64,000 nucleotides of DNA, taken from contig CAZKGO010000012.1 in NCBI GenBank assembly GCA_964552235.1, positions 12,704 through 76,703 of the forward strand, read 5' to 3'. The notes beneath the pieces are model-generated. The model saw nothing but the letters and a program-made list of their open reading frames with translations, had not been told where the DNA came from and searched no databases. This document shows positions 1 to 8,619 of this stretch, piece after piece. Within the stretch, counting starts at the first letter, position 1. Each line of letters opens with the position of its first letter. This DNA comes from CAVTHK01 sp964552235 (lineage in GTDB: Bacteria > Spirochaetota > Spirochaetia > SZUA-6 > CAVTHK01). Made by a program: the position numbers and the translations under genes.

Positions 1-919
1 CGCAGCGCTGCTGCGCGTAGCGGCAGCGCGGGTGGAAGTAGCAACCCGCAGGCGGGTGCGCCGGGTCGGCGACCTCGCCCTCGAGCCGGATGCGGCTGCC
101 CTTGCGCCGCCCCCGCGGGTCGGGCCGCGGCACCGCGGACATCAGCGCCTCGGTGTACGGGTGGCGCGGCCGGAAGTAGAGCTCCGTGGTCGATGCGAGC
201 TCCACGAGCTTGCCCACGTACATCACGGCGACCCGATCGCTCACGTGCTGCACGACGCTCAGGTCGTGGGCCACGAAGAGGTACGTGAGGGCGAACTCCT
301 TCTGCAGGTCCTGCAGCAGGTTGAGGGTCTGGGCGCGGACGGACACGTCGAGGGCGGAGACCGCCTCGTCGGCCACCACCAGGCGCGGCTTCAGCGCGAG
401 CGCCCGGGCGATGCCGATACGCTGCCGCTCGCCGCCGGAAAAGGCGTGGGGGTAGCGGCGGATGTATTCCGGCCGCAGGCCCACGCGCCGCAGCAGGGCG
501 GCGACCCGGTCCTCGAGCTCGCGGCCCCTCGCGATGCCGTTGACGATGAGCGGCTCGCCCACGATCTGCAGCACCGACAGGCGCGGGTTCAGCGACGACT
601 GCGGGTCCTGGAACACCATGCGGATTTCGCGGCGGTAGGGCCGAACCTCGCGCCTCTCCAGCGCCGCGAGGTTTACGGTCCGGCCGTCGGCGCCCGTGTA
701 CAGGATCTCGCCCGCGGTCGGCTGGTAGACCCGCAGCACGCAGCGGCCGAGGGTCGTCTTGCCGCAGCCGCTCTCCCCCACGAGGCCGAGGGTCTCGCCT
801 TCGTTGATGGCGAAGCTCACGTCGTCGACCGCCCTCACCCAGCCGCTGGATGCCTTGAAGATGCCGTGGCGCACGGGGAAGTGCATCTTGAGGCCCTTGA
901 TGTCGAGGAGGGCGCCCAT
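1..919 (-). CDS. oppF: Oligopeptide/oligosaccharide ABC transporter ATPase, OppF type (3' end outside window)
   Basis: This is the second ATPase of the Opp-type importer and hydrolyses ATP on the cytoplasmic face of the permease pair. About 306 codons are visible. They show a Walker A motif (GESGCGKTT near residues 51-59), the ABC signature FSGGERQR, the Walker B region VVADEAVSALD and the Cys-containing HPRC stretch of the OppD/F C-terminal domain. The reading frame runs off the left edge, so the last residues are missing. The start ATG at 919 shares one base with the stop of the preceding ATPase (TGATG), which implies translational coupling. Family assignment is secure; substrate is unknown. 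Confidence 0.93.
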   Translation of the reverse strand, partial: MGALLDIKGLKMHFPVRHGIFKASSGWVRAVDDVSFAINEGETLGLVGESGCGKTTLGRCVLRVYQPTAGEILYTGADGRTVNLAALERREVRPYRREIRMVFQDPQSSLNPRLSVLQIVGEPLIVNGIARGRELEDRVAALLRRVGLRPEYIRRYPHAFSGGERQRIGIARALALKPRLVVADEAVSALDVSVRAQTLNLLQDLQKEFALTYLFVAHDLSVVQHVSDRVAVMYVGKLVELASTTELYFRPRHPYTEALMSAVPRPDPRGRRKGSRIRLEGEVADPAHPPAGCYFHPRCRYAQQRC

Positions 920-1950
920 CAGCGAGCTTCCTTCGGCGCCTGCGCCGCGAGCGCCGCGAGGTCCGAGTAGAGGAGGCAGCGCACCGTGTGGGCCTCGCCG
1001 ACGCGCTCTTCGGGCGGGCGCAGCGCGTCGCAGGAGCCGGCGATCGCCCGGTCGCAGCGCGGGTGGAAGGGGCAGCCCCCGGGCCTGCGGAACGGGTGCG
1101 GCACCATGCCGCGGATCGAGGCCAGGCGCGGGATGCGCTCGGTGGCCAGGCGCGGGATCGACTCCAGCAGCGCCCGCGTGTAGGGGTGCTTCGGCTCGTG
1201 GAAGATCGCGTCGACCGGGCCGCTCTCGGCCACCTCGCCGAGGTACATCACCACCACCTCGTCGGCGATCTCGGCCACCACGCCGAGGTCGTGGGTGATA
1301 AAGAGGACGGCCATCCCGTACTCCTGCTGCAGCCCCTCGATCAGGTCGAGGATGGTGGCCTGGGTCGTGACGTCGAGGGCCGTGGTCGGCTCGTCGGCGA
1401 TGAGCAGGCTCGGGTTGCACGAGAGGGCCATGGCGATCATGGCCCGCTGACGCATTCCGCCCGAGAGCTGGAAGGGGTATGTGTCGAGGCGTGTCTCGGC
1501 CTTGGGGATGCCCACGTGGCCCAGCAGCTCGACGGCCCTGGCGCTCGCCTCCTCGTCGCTCATGGCGGTGTGCAGCCGGATCGCCTCGGTGATCTGGTCG
1601 CCGATGGTGTGGAGGGCGCTCAGGCTGCTCATCGGCTCCTGGAAGATCATCGCGATCTCCCTGCCGCGAATGGCCCGGATCTCCTCGCCCCGCGGATCGA
1701 GGGCCGCGAGGTCGATCGTGGCGCCGTCGCGCCGCATCAGGATCTCGCCGGCGACGATGCGTCCGGGAGCGTCGACGATCTGCAGGATCGAGCGGGCGGT
1801 CACGGACTTGCCGCAGCCGCTTTCGCCCACCAGGCAGATCGTGCGCCCCTTGGGGATCGAGAAGTCGACTCCGTTGACCGCCTTGACCACGCCTTCGTCC
1901 GTGAAGAAGTGAGTGGCAAGGCCGCGGACCTGCAGGAAGATCTCGTTCAT
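919..1950 (-). CDS. oppD: Oligopeptide/oligosaccharide ABC transporter ATPase, OppD type
   Basis: First ATPase of the importer, 343 aa, full length for the family. Walker A GESGCGKS lies near residues 42-49, the signature LSGGMRQR near 160, and Walker B followed by DEPTTALD. The C-terminal oligopeptide-transporter domain has the usual HPYTRALL and HPRC elements. It sits 9 bp downstream of oppC and overlaps oppF by one base. The neighbouring GH42-like enzyme suggests an oligosaccharide rather than a peptide as cargo, because Opp-family importers carry plant oligosaccharides in other bacteria. That substrate idea is inference. Confidence 0.95.
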   Translation of the reverse strand: MNEIFLQVRGLATHFFTDEGVVKAVNGVDFSIPKGRTICLVGESGCGKSVTARSILQIVDAPGRIVAGEILMRRDGATIDLAALDPRGEEIRAIRGREIAMIFQEPMSSLSALHTIGDQITEAIRLHTAMSDEEASARAVELLGHVGIPKAETRLDTYPFQLSGGMRQRAMIAMALSCNPSLLIADEPTTALDVTTQATILDLIEGLQQEYGMAVLFITHDLGVVAEIADEVVVMYLGEVAESGPVDAIFHEPKHPYTRALLESIPRLATERIPRLASIRGMVPHPFRRPGGCPFHPRCDRAIAGSCDALRPPEERVGEAHTVRCLLYSDLAALAAQAPKEAR

Positions 1951-1959
1951 GCCTCCCCC

Positions 1960-3123
1960 TCAGGTCCCGTACGGGTCGGCCGCGTCGCGCAGGCCGTCGC
2001 CGAGAAAGTTCATGGCGAGCACCACGACGATCACCGCCACGGCCGGCGCAAAGAGCAGCCAGGGCGCCGTGGCCACCGAGCGGATATTCTGCGCGTCCTG
2101 CAGCAGCACGCCCCAGCTCACCACCGGCGGCCGCAGCCCGATGCCGAGGAACGAGAGCGACGTCTCGCTGATGATCATCTGCGGGATCGCCAGCGTCACG
2201 CGGGCGATGATGTGGCTGGTGGCCGACGGCACCATGTGGTGCAGGATCACCCGCATCTCCGAGCAGCCGTCGAGGCGGGCGGCCGTGACGAAGTCCTCGT
2301 GGCGAAGAGCCGCGAAGCGGCCGCGCACTTCGCGGCCCAGCGCGGTCCAGCCGATGATCGAGAGGATCACGGTGATGGCGAAATACACCCGCAGCGGCGG
2401 CCACGACAGAGGAATGGCTGCCGCGAGCCCCATCCACAGCGGGATGTACGGGATCGAGCGCAGGAACTCGATGACGCGCTGGATCGCCTCGTCGACCCTG
2501 CCGCCGTAGTAGCCGGAGATGCCGCCGAGGAGCACGCCGAGGAACAGGCTCAGGAACACACCTACGAGCCCGATCGACATCGACACCCGCGCGCCGTGGA
2601 TCGTGCGCGAGAGGATGTCGCGGCCGAGCTTGTCGGAGCCGAGCAGGAACATGGGCGCCTTGGGGTCGACCGGGGTCACCAGGTGGCGCTGCATGGGCAG
2701 GAGGTTCCAGAGGCGGTACGGCTCGCCCTTCGCGAAGAAGCGCACCGGGACGACGACCGAGGGATCGCGGGCGATCTCGATGCGCAGCGACACGGGATGG
2801 CGCCTGCGCGTGTAGCCGTAGACGTGGGGGTTCCAGCGCCGGCCCTGCGCGGTCTTTTCCAGGAACCGCACGCGTTGAGGCGGCGCGTAGGGGTACTCCG
2901 GCAGGTAGCGCTCGGTGGAGAACGGCGCGATCGGGTCCGCAAACACCGCCACCAGGTAGACCAGCAGCGTCACCGCCGCGCTCACGAGGGCGAGCCGGTG
3001 CTTGCGGAAGCGCCACCACACCAGCAGCCACTGCCCCGCCACCTCCACCCGCGACTCGGCCTCCAGGCGCTCGAGGGGCGGAGTCACGCGGGCGGCGGGC
3101 GCTGTCGCAAAGGGATCCGCCAT
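1960..3123 (-). CDS. oppC: ABC transporter permease, OppC type, with enlarged N-terminal periplasmic segment
   Basis: Inner-membrane permease, 387 aa. The first membrane helix is at about residues 44-62. A long extracytoplasmic stretch follows (about 63-160) before the conserved GSDKLGRD motif (about 162-169) and the five-helix core. The cytoplasmic EAA-type loop, around LDGCSEMRVILHHMVP, contacts the ATPases. At 387 residues it is longer than the roughly 300 of E. coli OppC, and the extra length is in the segment after helix 1. I chose ATG 3123 over an upstream in-frame ATG at 3351, which would lie inside oppB. A GAGGGG ribosome site precedes 3123. Confidence 0.92.
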   Translation of the reverse strand: MADPFATAPAARVTPPLERLEAESRVEVAGQWLLVWWRFRKHRLALVSAAVTLLVYLVAVFADPIAPFSTERYLPEYPYAPPQRVRFLEKTAQGRRWNPHVYGYTRRRHPVSLRIEIARDPSVVVPVRFFAKGEPYRLWNLLPMQRHLVTPVDPKAPMFLLGSDKLGRDILSRTIHGARVSMSIGLVGVFLSLFLGVLLGGISGYYGGRVDEAIQRVIEFLRSIPYIPLWMGLAAAIPLSWPPLRVYFAITVILSIIGWTALGREVRGRFAALRHEDFVTAARLDGCSEMRVILHHMVPSATSHIIARVTLAIPQMIISETSLSFLGIGLRPPVVSWGVLLQDAQNIRSVATAPWLLFAPAVAVIVVVLAMNFLGDGLRDAADPYGT

Positions 3124-3137
3124 GAGCAACTCCCCTC

Positions 3138-4124
3138 TCAGCCCAGCCGTATCCTCGGGTCGAGGACGGCGAGCAGGATGTCGGAAATCAGCGTGCCGAT
3201 CACCGTCAGCGCGCTGAGCAGCAGGATGAAGCTCCCGGCCAGGTACATGTCCTGCGAGATCAGGGCCTGAAAGAGCAGCGGCCCGGCGGTCGGGAGGCTC
3301 AGCACGATGGCGGTGACCGTCGCCCCGGAGACCAGCGTGGGGAGGTACCAACCCACGGTGCTCACGAACGGGTTCAACGCCGCCCGCACGGGATACTTCA
3401 TCAGCAGGCGCAGCTCCTTGAGGCCCTTAGCGCGGCCGGTCACGACGTAGGGCTTGGAGAGCTCGTCCAGGAGGTTGGCCCGCATGATGCGGATCAGGCT
3501 CGCGGCTCCGCCGGCTCCGAGTACGATCACCGGCACGACCAGGTGCTGGAGAAAGTCCCAGAGCTTGGCCAGGCTCCACGGGGCGTCGCGGTACTCCGGC
3601 GAGAACAGCCCTCCCACGCTCTGGCCGAACCAGGCAAAGGCCGCGTACATCAGGACCAGCGCGAACAGAAAGCTCGGAATGGCCAGGCCGATGAAGCCGA
3701 ACAGCGTCGCGACGTAGTCGCCGAGGGAGTACTTGCGGACCGCCGAGTAGATGCCCACGGGAAACGCGATGATCCAGATCAGCATGAGGCTCGAGAAGGA
3801 GACCGCCACCGTAAGGCCCATTCTGCTCCAGATCATGCCGGCGACCGGCTGGTTCCACTGGAACGAGAAGCCGAAGTCGCCCCGCAGAAGGATCCCGGTG
3901 ATCCACTTGAAGTACTGCACGGTGAGCGGCCGGTCGAGCCCGTACTGCCGCTTGAGCGCCTCGACCTGGCCCGCTTCGAGGCTGACGCCCTGGGCGTCGA
4001 GCGTGGCCATGAGCGAGGTGAGGTAGTCGCCCGGAGGCAGCTGGATGATGACAAAGGTCACGAACGAGATCACCAGCAGCGTCGGGACCATGTAGATGAC
4101 CCGCCGCCCGATGTACTTGAGCAT
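3138..4124 (-). CDS. oppB: ABC transporter permease, OppB type
   Basis: Inner-membrane permease, 328 aa. It starts with the typical MLKYIGRRV leader into helix 1 (about residues 9-28) and carries the YGLDRPLTVQY motif common to OppB proteins. The EAA loop region reads ARAKGLKELRLLMKYPVRAA, followed by the final helices. The gene lies 14 bp upstream of oppC and about 65 bp downstream of the binding-protein gene, with a hairpin in that gap. The start at 4124 begins the conserved N-terminus; longer versions would read through the intercistronic hairpin. Confidence 0.94.
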   Translation of the reverse strand: MLKYIGRRVIYMVPTLLVISFVTFVIIQLPPGDYLTSLMATLDAQGVSLEAGQVEALKRQYGLDRPLTVQYFKWITGILLRGDFGFSFQWNQPVAGMIWSRMGLTVAVSFSSLMLIWIIAFPVGIYSAVRKYSLGDYVATLFGFIGLAIPSFLFALVLMYAAFAWFGQSVGGLFSPEYRDAPWSLAKLWDFLQHLVVPVIVLGAGGAASLIRIMRANLLDELSKPYVVTGRAKGLKELRLLMKYPVRAALNPFVSTVGWYLPTLVSGATVTAIVLSLPTAGPLLFQALISQDMYLAGSFILLLSALTVIGTLISDILLAVLDPRIRLG

Positions 4125-4147
4125 TCCGGGACTCTCCGCGGCAACGA

Positions 4148-4175
4148 GGAGGCCCCGCCTCGCGGCGAGGCCTCC
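4148..4175 (-). repeat. Intercistronic hairpin between SBP and oppB
   Basis: GGAGGCC (4148-4154) pairs with GGCCTCC (4169-4175), and an inner CGCC/GGCG stem adds four more pairs. The hairpin starts 15 bp after the stop of the binding-protein gene and there is no T-run. It is more likely an mRNA-stabilising or partial-termination element that raises SBP over permease expression than a full terminator. Equivalent hairpins follow the other four SBP genes in this window. Confidence 0.7.
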
Positions 4176-4189
4176 GGCGCTTCGTTTCG

Positions 4190-6196
4190 CTACTCCTTGA
4201 AGAACTGGCTGGGATTCTCCGGAGCCGGGTGCGGGTAAACCCAGGACCACGGCATCGACTTGGGCACGTTCTTGAAGTTGTTCTTGACGATGCCGTAGCT
4301 GTTGGGCTCGGTGCTGATCCCAATGACGTAGAACTGCTCCGCCGCGATGTCGAGGATCTGCATCATCATCTGCTTCTGCTTCTCGAAGTCGGGCGTGACC
4401 TTGATCTTGTCGTACAGCGCCATCGCCTCCTTGACCCGGGCCGGCGGCTCCTGGGGCTTGAAGCCCGAGCCGGTCCCGGCCGGGTTGTTGTACCACAGCT
4501 GCCAGGCCATGGCGTAGCAGGAGTTGCTGCTGTAGGGGAAGTAGTAGCGGGGGTCCGTGAGCACGGTCATGCCCGCTCCGCCGCCGAAGCGGTGGATCGT
4601 CCCGTCGGCCTCGATTCCGCTGCGCACCCGCACTTCCCACAGCGTCCGGTCCATGGGCTTGATCACGCACTCGACCCCGACCTTGGCCCAGTACTTGGGC
4701 AGCAGCTCGAAGATCTCGGCGAACTCGGCCCGGCTCTTGTCCACCTCCAGCGTGATCACCAGGCGCTTGCCGTCGGGCATCAGGCGGAAGCCCTGGGCGT
4801 CTTTCTTCGGCAGGGCCTTGTCCAGGTACTCGTTGGCCTTGGCCAGGTCGTACTCGGTGTACTGCTTGGCGAGCTTCTCGTGCCAGAACGGCGAGTCGGG
4901 CCGCGGCGCGCCCTGGTGCGGCTGACCCTGCCCGCCGAAGGCCAGCTCGATGATCTCCTTGCGGTCGATCGCATGCGACAGGCCGACGCGGAAGTTCCTG
5001 TCGTTGAAAATCGCTCTCTTGTTGGGCTCGAGGATGTTGAGGTTGAGCTGGATCACCGCCGTGTTGGTAAGGGTCGGTGTGGTCTCAAAGAAGTGGTAGC
5101 CTCCCTTGGCCTGGTTGTCGTAAAACAGCGGCTTGTTGGTCGCCGTGGCGATGTACTGGTCCATCATGTCGATTTCGCCGTTGAGCACCTTGAGAACCAG
5201 GACCTGGTTGTCGCTGACCATGGAGATGACGATCCGGTCGAGATAGGGCAGCTGGTTGCCCTGGGTGTCGACCTTCCAGTAGTAGGGATTGCGTTCGAAG
5301 ATCGCCTGGTCGGTGGCGCCCTTCTCGCCGGGGGCTAGGGTCAGCTTCCAGCCGTGCAGCACGGGCTTCTCGCTGTGGCGCCAGTAGTCTCCGGTGCTGG
5401 GAGGGCCTCCCTTGGCGGAGAATAGCTTGACCCAGTCCGGCACTCCGGCTTCCTTGACGAGCTTGTCGACGTTCTCCTTGCTGTTATAGCCGGGATGGAA
5501 CTGGCCGAAGTAGTGCTTGGCGTAGCGGCCGACAGCCTGGGCCTGGTCGACCTCAGCGAGCTGGAACAGGAACAGGCCGTTGGGCTTGGCGAACGTGAAC
5601 TTGACCGTGTAGTCGTCGACCTTGCTCACCACCGCCGGCGTCGTGCCCTGGCGCATCCAGACCGGGACCGCGGGGGTGAGCTCCTTGTTCATGAGGATGC
5701 CTTCGTACCAGAACATGATGTCGTCGGCGGTCCACGGGTGGCCGTCGGACCACTTGACGCCCTTGCGCAGGTAGAAGGTGAACTCGTTGCCCGCTTCGTT
5801 GGTGGTCCAGCGTTCGGCCAGGTTCGGCTCGATGCCCGTCCAGCCGGGGCTCCAGCGGATCAGCCCCTCGTAGCCGGCGTAGCGCTCGAAGTGCGTGAGG
5901 TCTCCGCTGGCGTGGCCGATGCGCCAGTCACCGCCGTACTTGCCGACCTTCTCGACGGGCTTCAGGACCAGCGGTTTCTCGGGAAGCCGCTGCTCGACCG
6001 GGGGCAGCGTGCCCGCCTTGACCATAGCGGCCAGCGCCGGCGCCTCGCTGTACTTGCTCGGCGCCTTGACCTCAGCCGCGGGCGCCGGCTTGGCCTCCGG
6101 CATGACCGTCGTGGGCTTGGCCGCCTCCGGCCCCCCGCCCGCGAACGCGATTGCGGCGGCAAGCGCGAGCAGCGTCCACGAAATGAGTCTCTTCAT
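4190..6196 (-). CDS. Extracellular solute-binding protein, family 5 (Opp/Dpp type)
   Basis: Periplasmic ligand-capture subunit of the Opp-type importer, 668 aa, at the long end for family 5. The signal peptide covers about residues 1-19, ending in AFAGGGPEAA with no lipobox cysteine. The mature part has the SBP_bac_5 pattern, for example NEFTFYLRKGVKWSDG and WTADDIMFWYE near the N-terminal third. It heads the five-gene operon. A GAGGAGGG ribosome site lies just upstream of ATG 6196, and an extended -10 element is at 6232-6240. Ligand unknown; a beta-galactoside or plant oligosaccharide is plausible from the divergent GH42-like gene. Confidence 0.93.
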   Translation of the reverse strand: MKRLISWTLLALAAAIAFAGGGPEAAKPTTVMPEAKPAPAAEVKAPSKYSEAPALAAMVKAGTLPPVEQRLPEKPLVLKPVEKVGKYGGDWRIGHASGDLTHFERYAGYEGLIRWSPGWTGIEPNLAERWTTNEAGNEFTFYLRKGVKWSDGHPWTADDIMFWYEGILMNKELTPAVPVWMRQGTTPAVVSKVDDYTVKFTFAKPNGLFLFQLAEVDQAQAVGRYAKHYFGQFHPGYNSKENVDKLVKEAGVPDWVKLFSAKGGPPSTGDYWRHSEKPVLHGWKLTLAPGEKGATDQAIFERNPYYWKVDTQGNQLPYLDRIVISMVSDNQVLVLKVLNGEIDMMDQYIATATNKPLFYDNQAKGGYHFFETTPTLTNTAVIQLNLNILEPNKRAIFNDRNFRVGLSHAIDRKEIIELAFGGQGQPHQGAPRPDSPFWHEKLAKQYTEYDLAKANEYLDKALPKKDAQGFRLMPDGKRLVITLEVDKSRAEFAEIFELLPKYWAKVGVECVIKPMDRTLWEVRVRSGIEADGTIHRFGGGAGMTVLTDPRYYFPYSSNSCYAMAWQLWYNNPAGTGSGFKPQEPPARVKEAMALYDKIKVTPDFEKQKQMMMQILDIAAEQFYVIGISTEPNSYGIVKNNFKNVPKSMPWSWVYPHPAPENPSQFFKE

Positions 6197-6486
6197 GGGA
6201 CCCTCCTCTCGGCATTGATGCCAACGCCCCTATCGTAGCACGGCGGCCGCCACCGCGAAAGGGCAATTGCGCGGGGGTGTCGGGCGAGCTCGCCCTGCGT
6301 TCGTTCGCGCAGGCGGCCTGCCGCCTGCGCGCAGCCCTGCTGCCAACGCCTGACCAGATTGACGCAGGACGATCAAATGGCCACCCCCGCGGCACTCGAG
6401 CGACACCCGCGCTGGACAGCGCGCGGACCGGCGTGTCAGAGTCGGGGCACGGCGCAGCAGCCCGGACGCGCCGATCCGGAGGAGCC
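6197..6486. other. Divergent intergenic region with a perfect inverted repeat
   Basis: About 290 bp separate the Opp operon from the GH42-like gene. The region holds the extended -10 for the Opp side (6232-6240) and a perfect 10-bp inverted repeat, GCGCAGGCGG (6307-6316) and CCGCCTGCGC (6321-6330), with a 4-nt loop. The repeat may be a regulator site or a leader hairpin for the plus-strand gene. An in-frame extension of the GH42-like frame back to 6277 exists but lacks family similarity. Confidence 0.5.
6232..6240 (-). promoter_or_regulatory. Extended -10 promoter element of the Opp operon
   Basis: Read on the minus strand this is TGC followed by TACGAT, a TGnTAnnnT extended -10. It lies 36 bp upstream of the SBP start. 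A weak TTTCGC at 17-bp spacing could serve as -35. Confidence 0.45.
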
Positions 6487-8577
6487 ATGCCCGCGAGAAA
6501 CCTTCCTCTGTTTCCCTATGGAGCCGTCTACTTCAGGTGGTCGAACCCGCCGCGCGAAGACTGGGAGCGCGACTACCGGACGGCGAGCGAAGACGGGGTT
6601 ACCATCTTCCGCCACTGGTTCATGTGGTCGGCCATCGAGCAGGCGCCCGGAAAGTTCGTCTGGGACGCCTACGACCGGCAGCTCGACCTGGCTGCGAAGC
6701 ACGGCATCAGGACGATCTGCTCGGAGTGGTGCCTGGCCCCGCCGGAGTGGGCCTACCGGAAGTTCGCCCACGCGCGCACCGAGTCGCGGAACGGTGAGCG
6801 CGGGTACAGCACGATGAGCGTAAGCTGCGTCACCGGAGGATTCCACGGCCTCTGCCTCGACAACGACGACTTCCGCGAGGCTGCCGGCAACTACCTGCGG
6901 CAGCTCGCCGGCCGGTACAAGGGCCACCCGGGCCTCGGCGGTTACGACGTCTGGAACGAGTGCAACATGCACCGCCACGAGTGCTACTGCGAGGGAACGG
7001 CAGCGCGCTTCCGGGAGTGGCTGAAGAGGAAGTACGGCGGCGTCGAGGCCCTCGGCGCAGCCTGGCACCGCCCGAGCTTCGCCGAGTGGGCCGACGTCGT
7101 GCCGCCGCGCCAGTTGGGGCCATACCCGGACAGCTTCGACTGGCTCGCGTTCCGCATCGACAACGCCTACGAGCTGCTGCGCTGGCGCGTGGAGACGATC
7201 CGCGCGGTCGACCCCGACTGCGCCATCACCGCCCACGGCATCGCGGCGAGCCTGCACGGCATGGCGCCGATCGCCTCCGACGACTGGCGCGCGGCGGCCG
7301 AGGTGGAAAGCTACGGCCTCACGTGGGGCTCCTGCCGCCACGGCGACGAGCCGTGGAAGCAGGCCCACGCCATCGACCTGGTGCGGGCGGCCTCGCGGGG
7401 CAGGCCGTTCTGGCACGCCGAGGCCTACGGCGGACCGCTGTGGATGCAGCCGCAGGTCGTCGGCAAGAGCCGTGACGAGGGGCGCATCGCCTCGCCCGAG
7501 GACATCCGCTACTGGGACCTCGTCTCGTTCATGGGCGGGGCGAGCGGGCTGCTGTACCTGCGCTGGCGCTCGCTTCTCGACGGGCCGCTGTTCGGCGCCT
7601 TTGGGCCGTGGGGCCACGACGGGTCGCGCACCGACCGCTCGGCCATGGCGAGCAAGGTCGGCAAGTGGGCCGCGGCGAGCGAGCAGGCCGAGCTGTGGAA
7701 GTCGCGGCCGGTCAAGGGCGAGGTCGGCATCGTCTTCGTGCCCGAGACGCAGATCCACAACTACGCCCAGCAGGGCAGCACGGACTTCTTTGCGGGATCG
7801 CTGGAGGGCGCCTACGAGGGCTTCTACGACCTCAACGTCCAGGCCGACTGGGTGCGCATCGATCACATCGGGGAGTACGACTTCCTGTACCTGCCCTTCC
7901 CCGTGATGCTCTCCCGGAAGAGCGCGGACTCATTGAAACAGTGGGTCGCTGCCGGAGGAACCCTCGTGGCCGAAGGCTGCCCCGGCTACTTTGGTGACGG
8001 CGGGCGCATGGCGGTGCGCCAGCCTGGCCTCGGCCTCGACGAGCTGTTCGGAGCGCGCGAGAGCTACGTGGAGTTCACCCCCGATCTGCTCGGGGACCTC
8101 AAGCTCTCGGTTGCCGGCACGCGGGCGCGCGGCGGCATCTTTCTGCAGGCCTACGAGCCAACGACCGGCACGGCTGTCGGGGCCTACGACGACGGCCGCG
8201 TGGCCGCGGTGGACAACCGCTTCGGCAACGGGCGCACGCGCCTCATCGGCACGATGTGCGGCTACGGCTACGGCAGGCACCCGGGCGGCCGCTCGCCTCA
8301 GATGTTCGCCGACGCGCTTGCGTACGCGGGCAAAGAGCAGCACGTGCGCTCGAGCGAGCCGCGGGTCAAGGCGAGGATTCACGCCGGCGCAGGCGGAACC
8401 TACCTGTGGGTCGCCAACCCCGTGCGCAAGCCGATGCCCGTACAGCTGGAGCTCGGCAGGGCGTGGGGGCCCTTCGGCAAGGCGCGCAGCCTCTGGGGCG
8501 CCGAGGCCCAGGTCGACGGCCGCGTCGTGACGCTCACTGCCGGCGCCCGCGACGTGGCGGTGCTGGCGCTGGAGTAG
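6487..8577 (+). CDS. Glycoside hydrolase family 42-like beta-galactosidase
   Basis: Predicted retaining beta-galactosidase of 696 aa, the usual GH42 size. The barrel domain starts at the N-terminus (LFPYGAVYF). The acid/base Glu is in the WNECN motif at residue 158 and the likely nucleophile Glu is in WHAEAYGG at residue 312. A Cys/His-containing stretch, MHRHECYC, just after the acid/base may bind zinc as in several GH42 enzymes. The second half contains a trimerisation-type domain (LKQWVAAGGTLVAEG) and a C-terminal beta domain. No signal peptide, so probably cytoplasmic and acting on imported oligosaccharides. ATG 6487 is chosen for its GGAGGAG ribosome site and conserved start. Related beta-glycosidase specificities are possible. 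Confidence 0.88.
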   Translation: MPARNLPLFPYGAVYFRWSNPPREDWERDYRTASEDGVTIFRHWFMWSAIEQAPGKFVWDAYDRQLDLAAKHGIRTICSEWCLAPPEWAYRKFAHARTESRNGERGYSTMSVSCVTGGFHGLCLDNDDFREAAGNYLRQLAGRYKGHPGLGGYDVWNECNMHRHECYCEGTAARFREWLKRKYGGVEALGAAWHRPSFAEWADVVPPRQLGPYPDSFDWLAFRIDNAYELLRWRVETIRAVDPDCAITAHGIAASLHGMAPIASDDWRAAAEVESYGLTWGSCRHGDEPWKQAHAIDLVRAASRGRPFWHAEAYGGPLWMQPQVVGKSRDEGRIASPEDIRYWDLVSFMGGASGLLYLRWRSLLDGPLFGAFGPWGHDGSRTDRSAMASKVGKWAAASEQAELWKSRPVKGEVGIVFVPETQIHNYAQQGSTDFFAGSLEGAYEGFYDLNVQADWVRIDHIGEYDFLYLPFPVMLSRKSADSLKQWVAAGGTLVAEGCPGYFGDGGRMAVRQPGLGLDELFGARESYVEFTPDLLGDLKLSVAGTRARGGIFLQAYEPTTGTAVGAYDDGRVAAVDNRFGNGRTRLIGTMCGYGYGRHPGGRSPQMFADALAYAGKEQHVRSSEPRVKARIHAGAGGTYLWVANPVRKPMPVQLELGRAWGPFGKARSLWGAEAQVDGRVVTLTAGARDVAVLALE

Positions 8578-8619
8578 AGGCGGCGCCTGCCTTTGGGCCG
8601 CAGCGCCGGCCCGCGGGCC

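Noticed and set aside
988..3270. Long plus-strand open frame of 760 codons
   Set aside because: It runs antisense across oppD and oppC, is Arg/His/Gly-rich, has no family pattern and is a typical GC-driven shadow frame.
8608..8619. GGCCCGCGGGCC as rho-independent terminator
   Set aside because: A 12-bp palindrome with no usable loop and no T-run; such sequences are frequent in this base composition.
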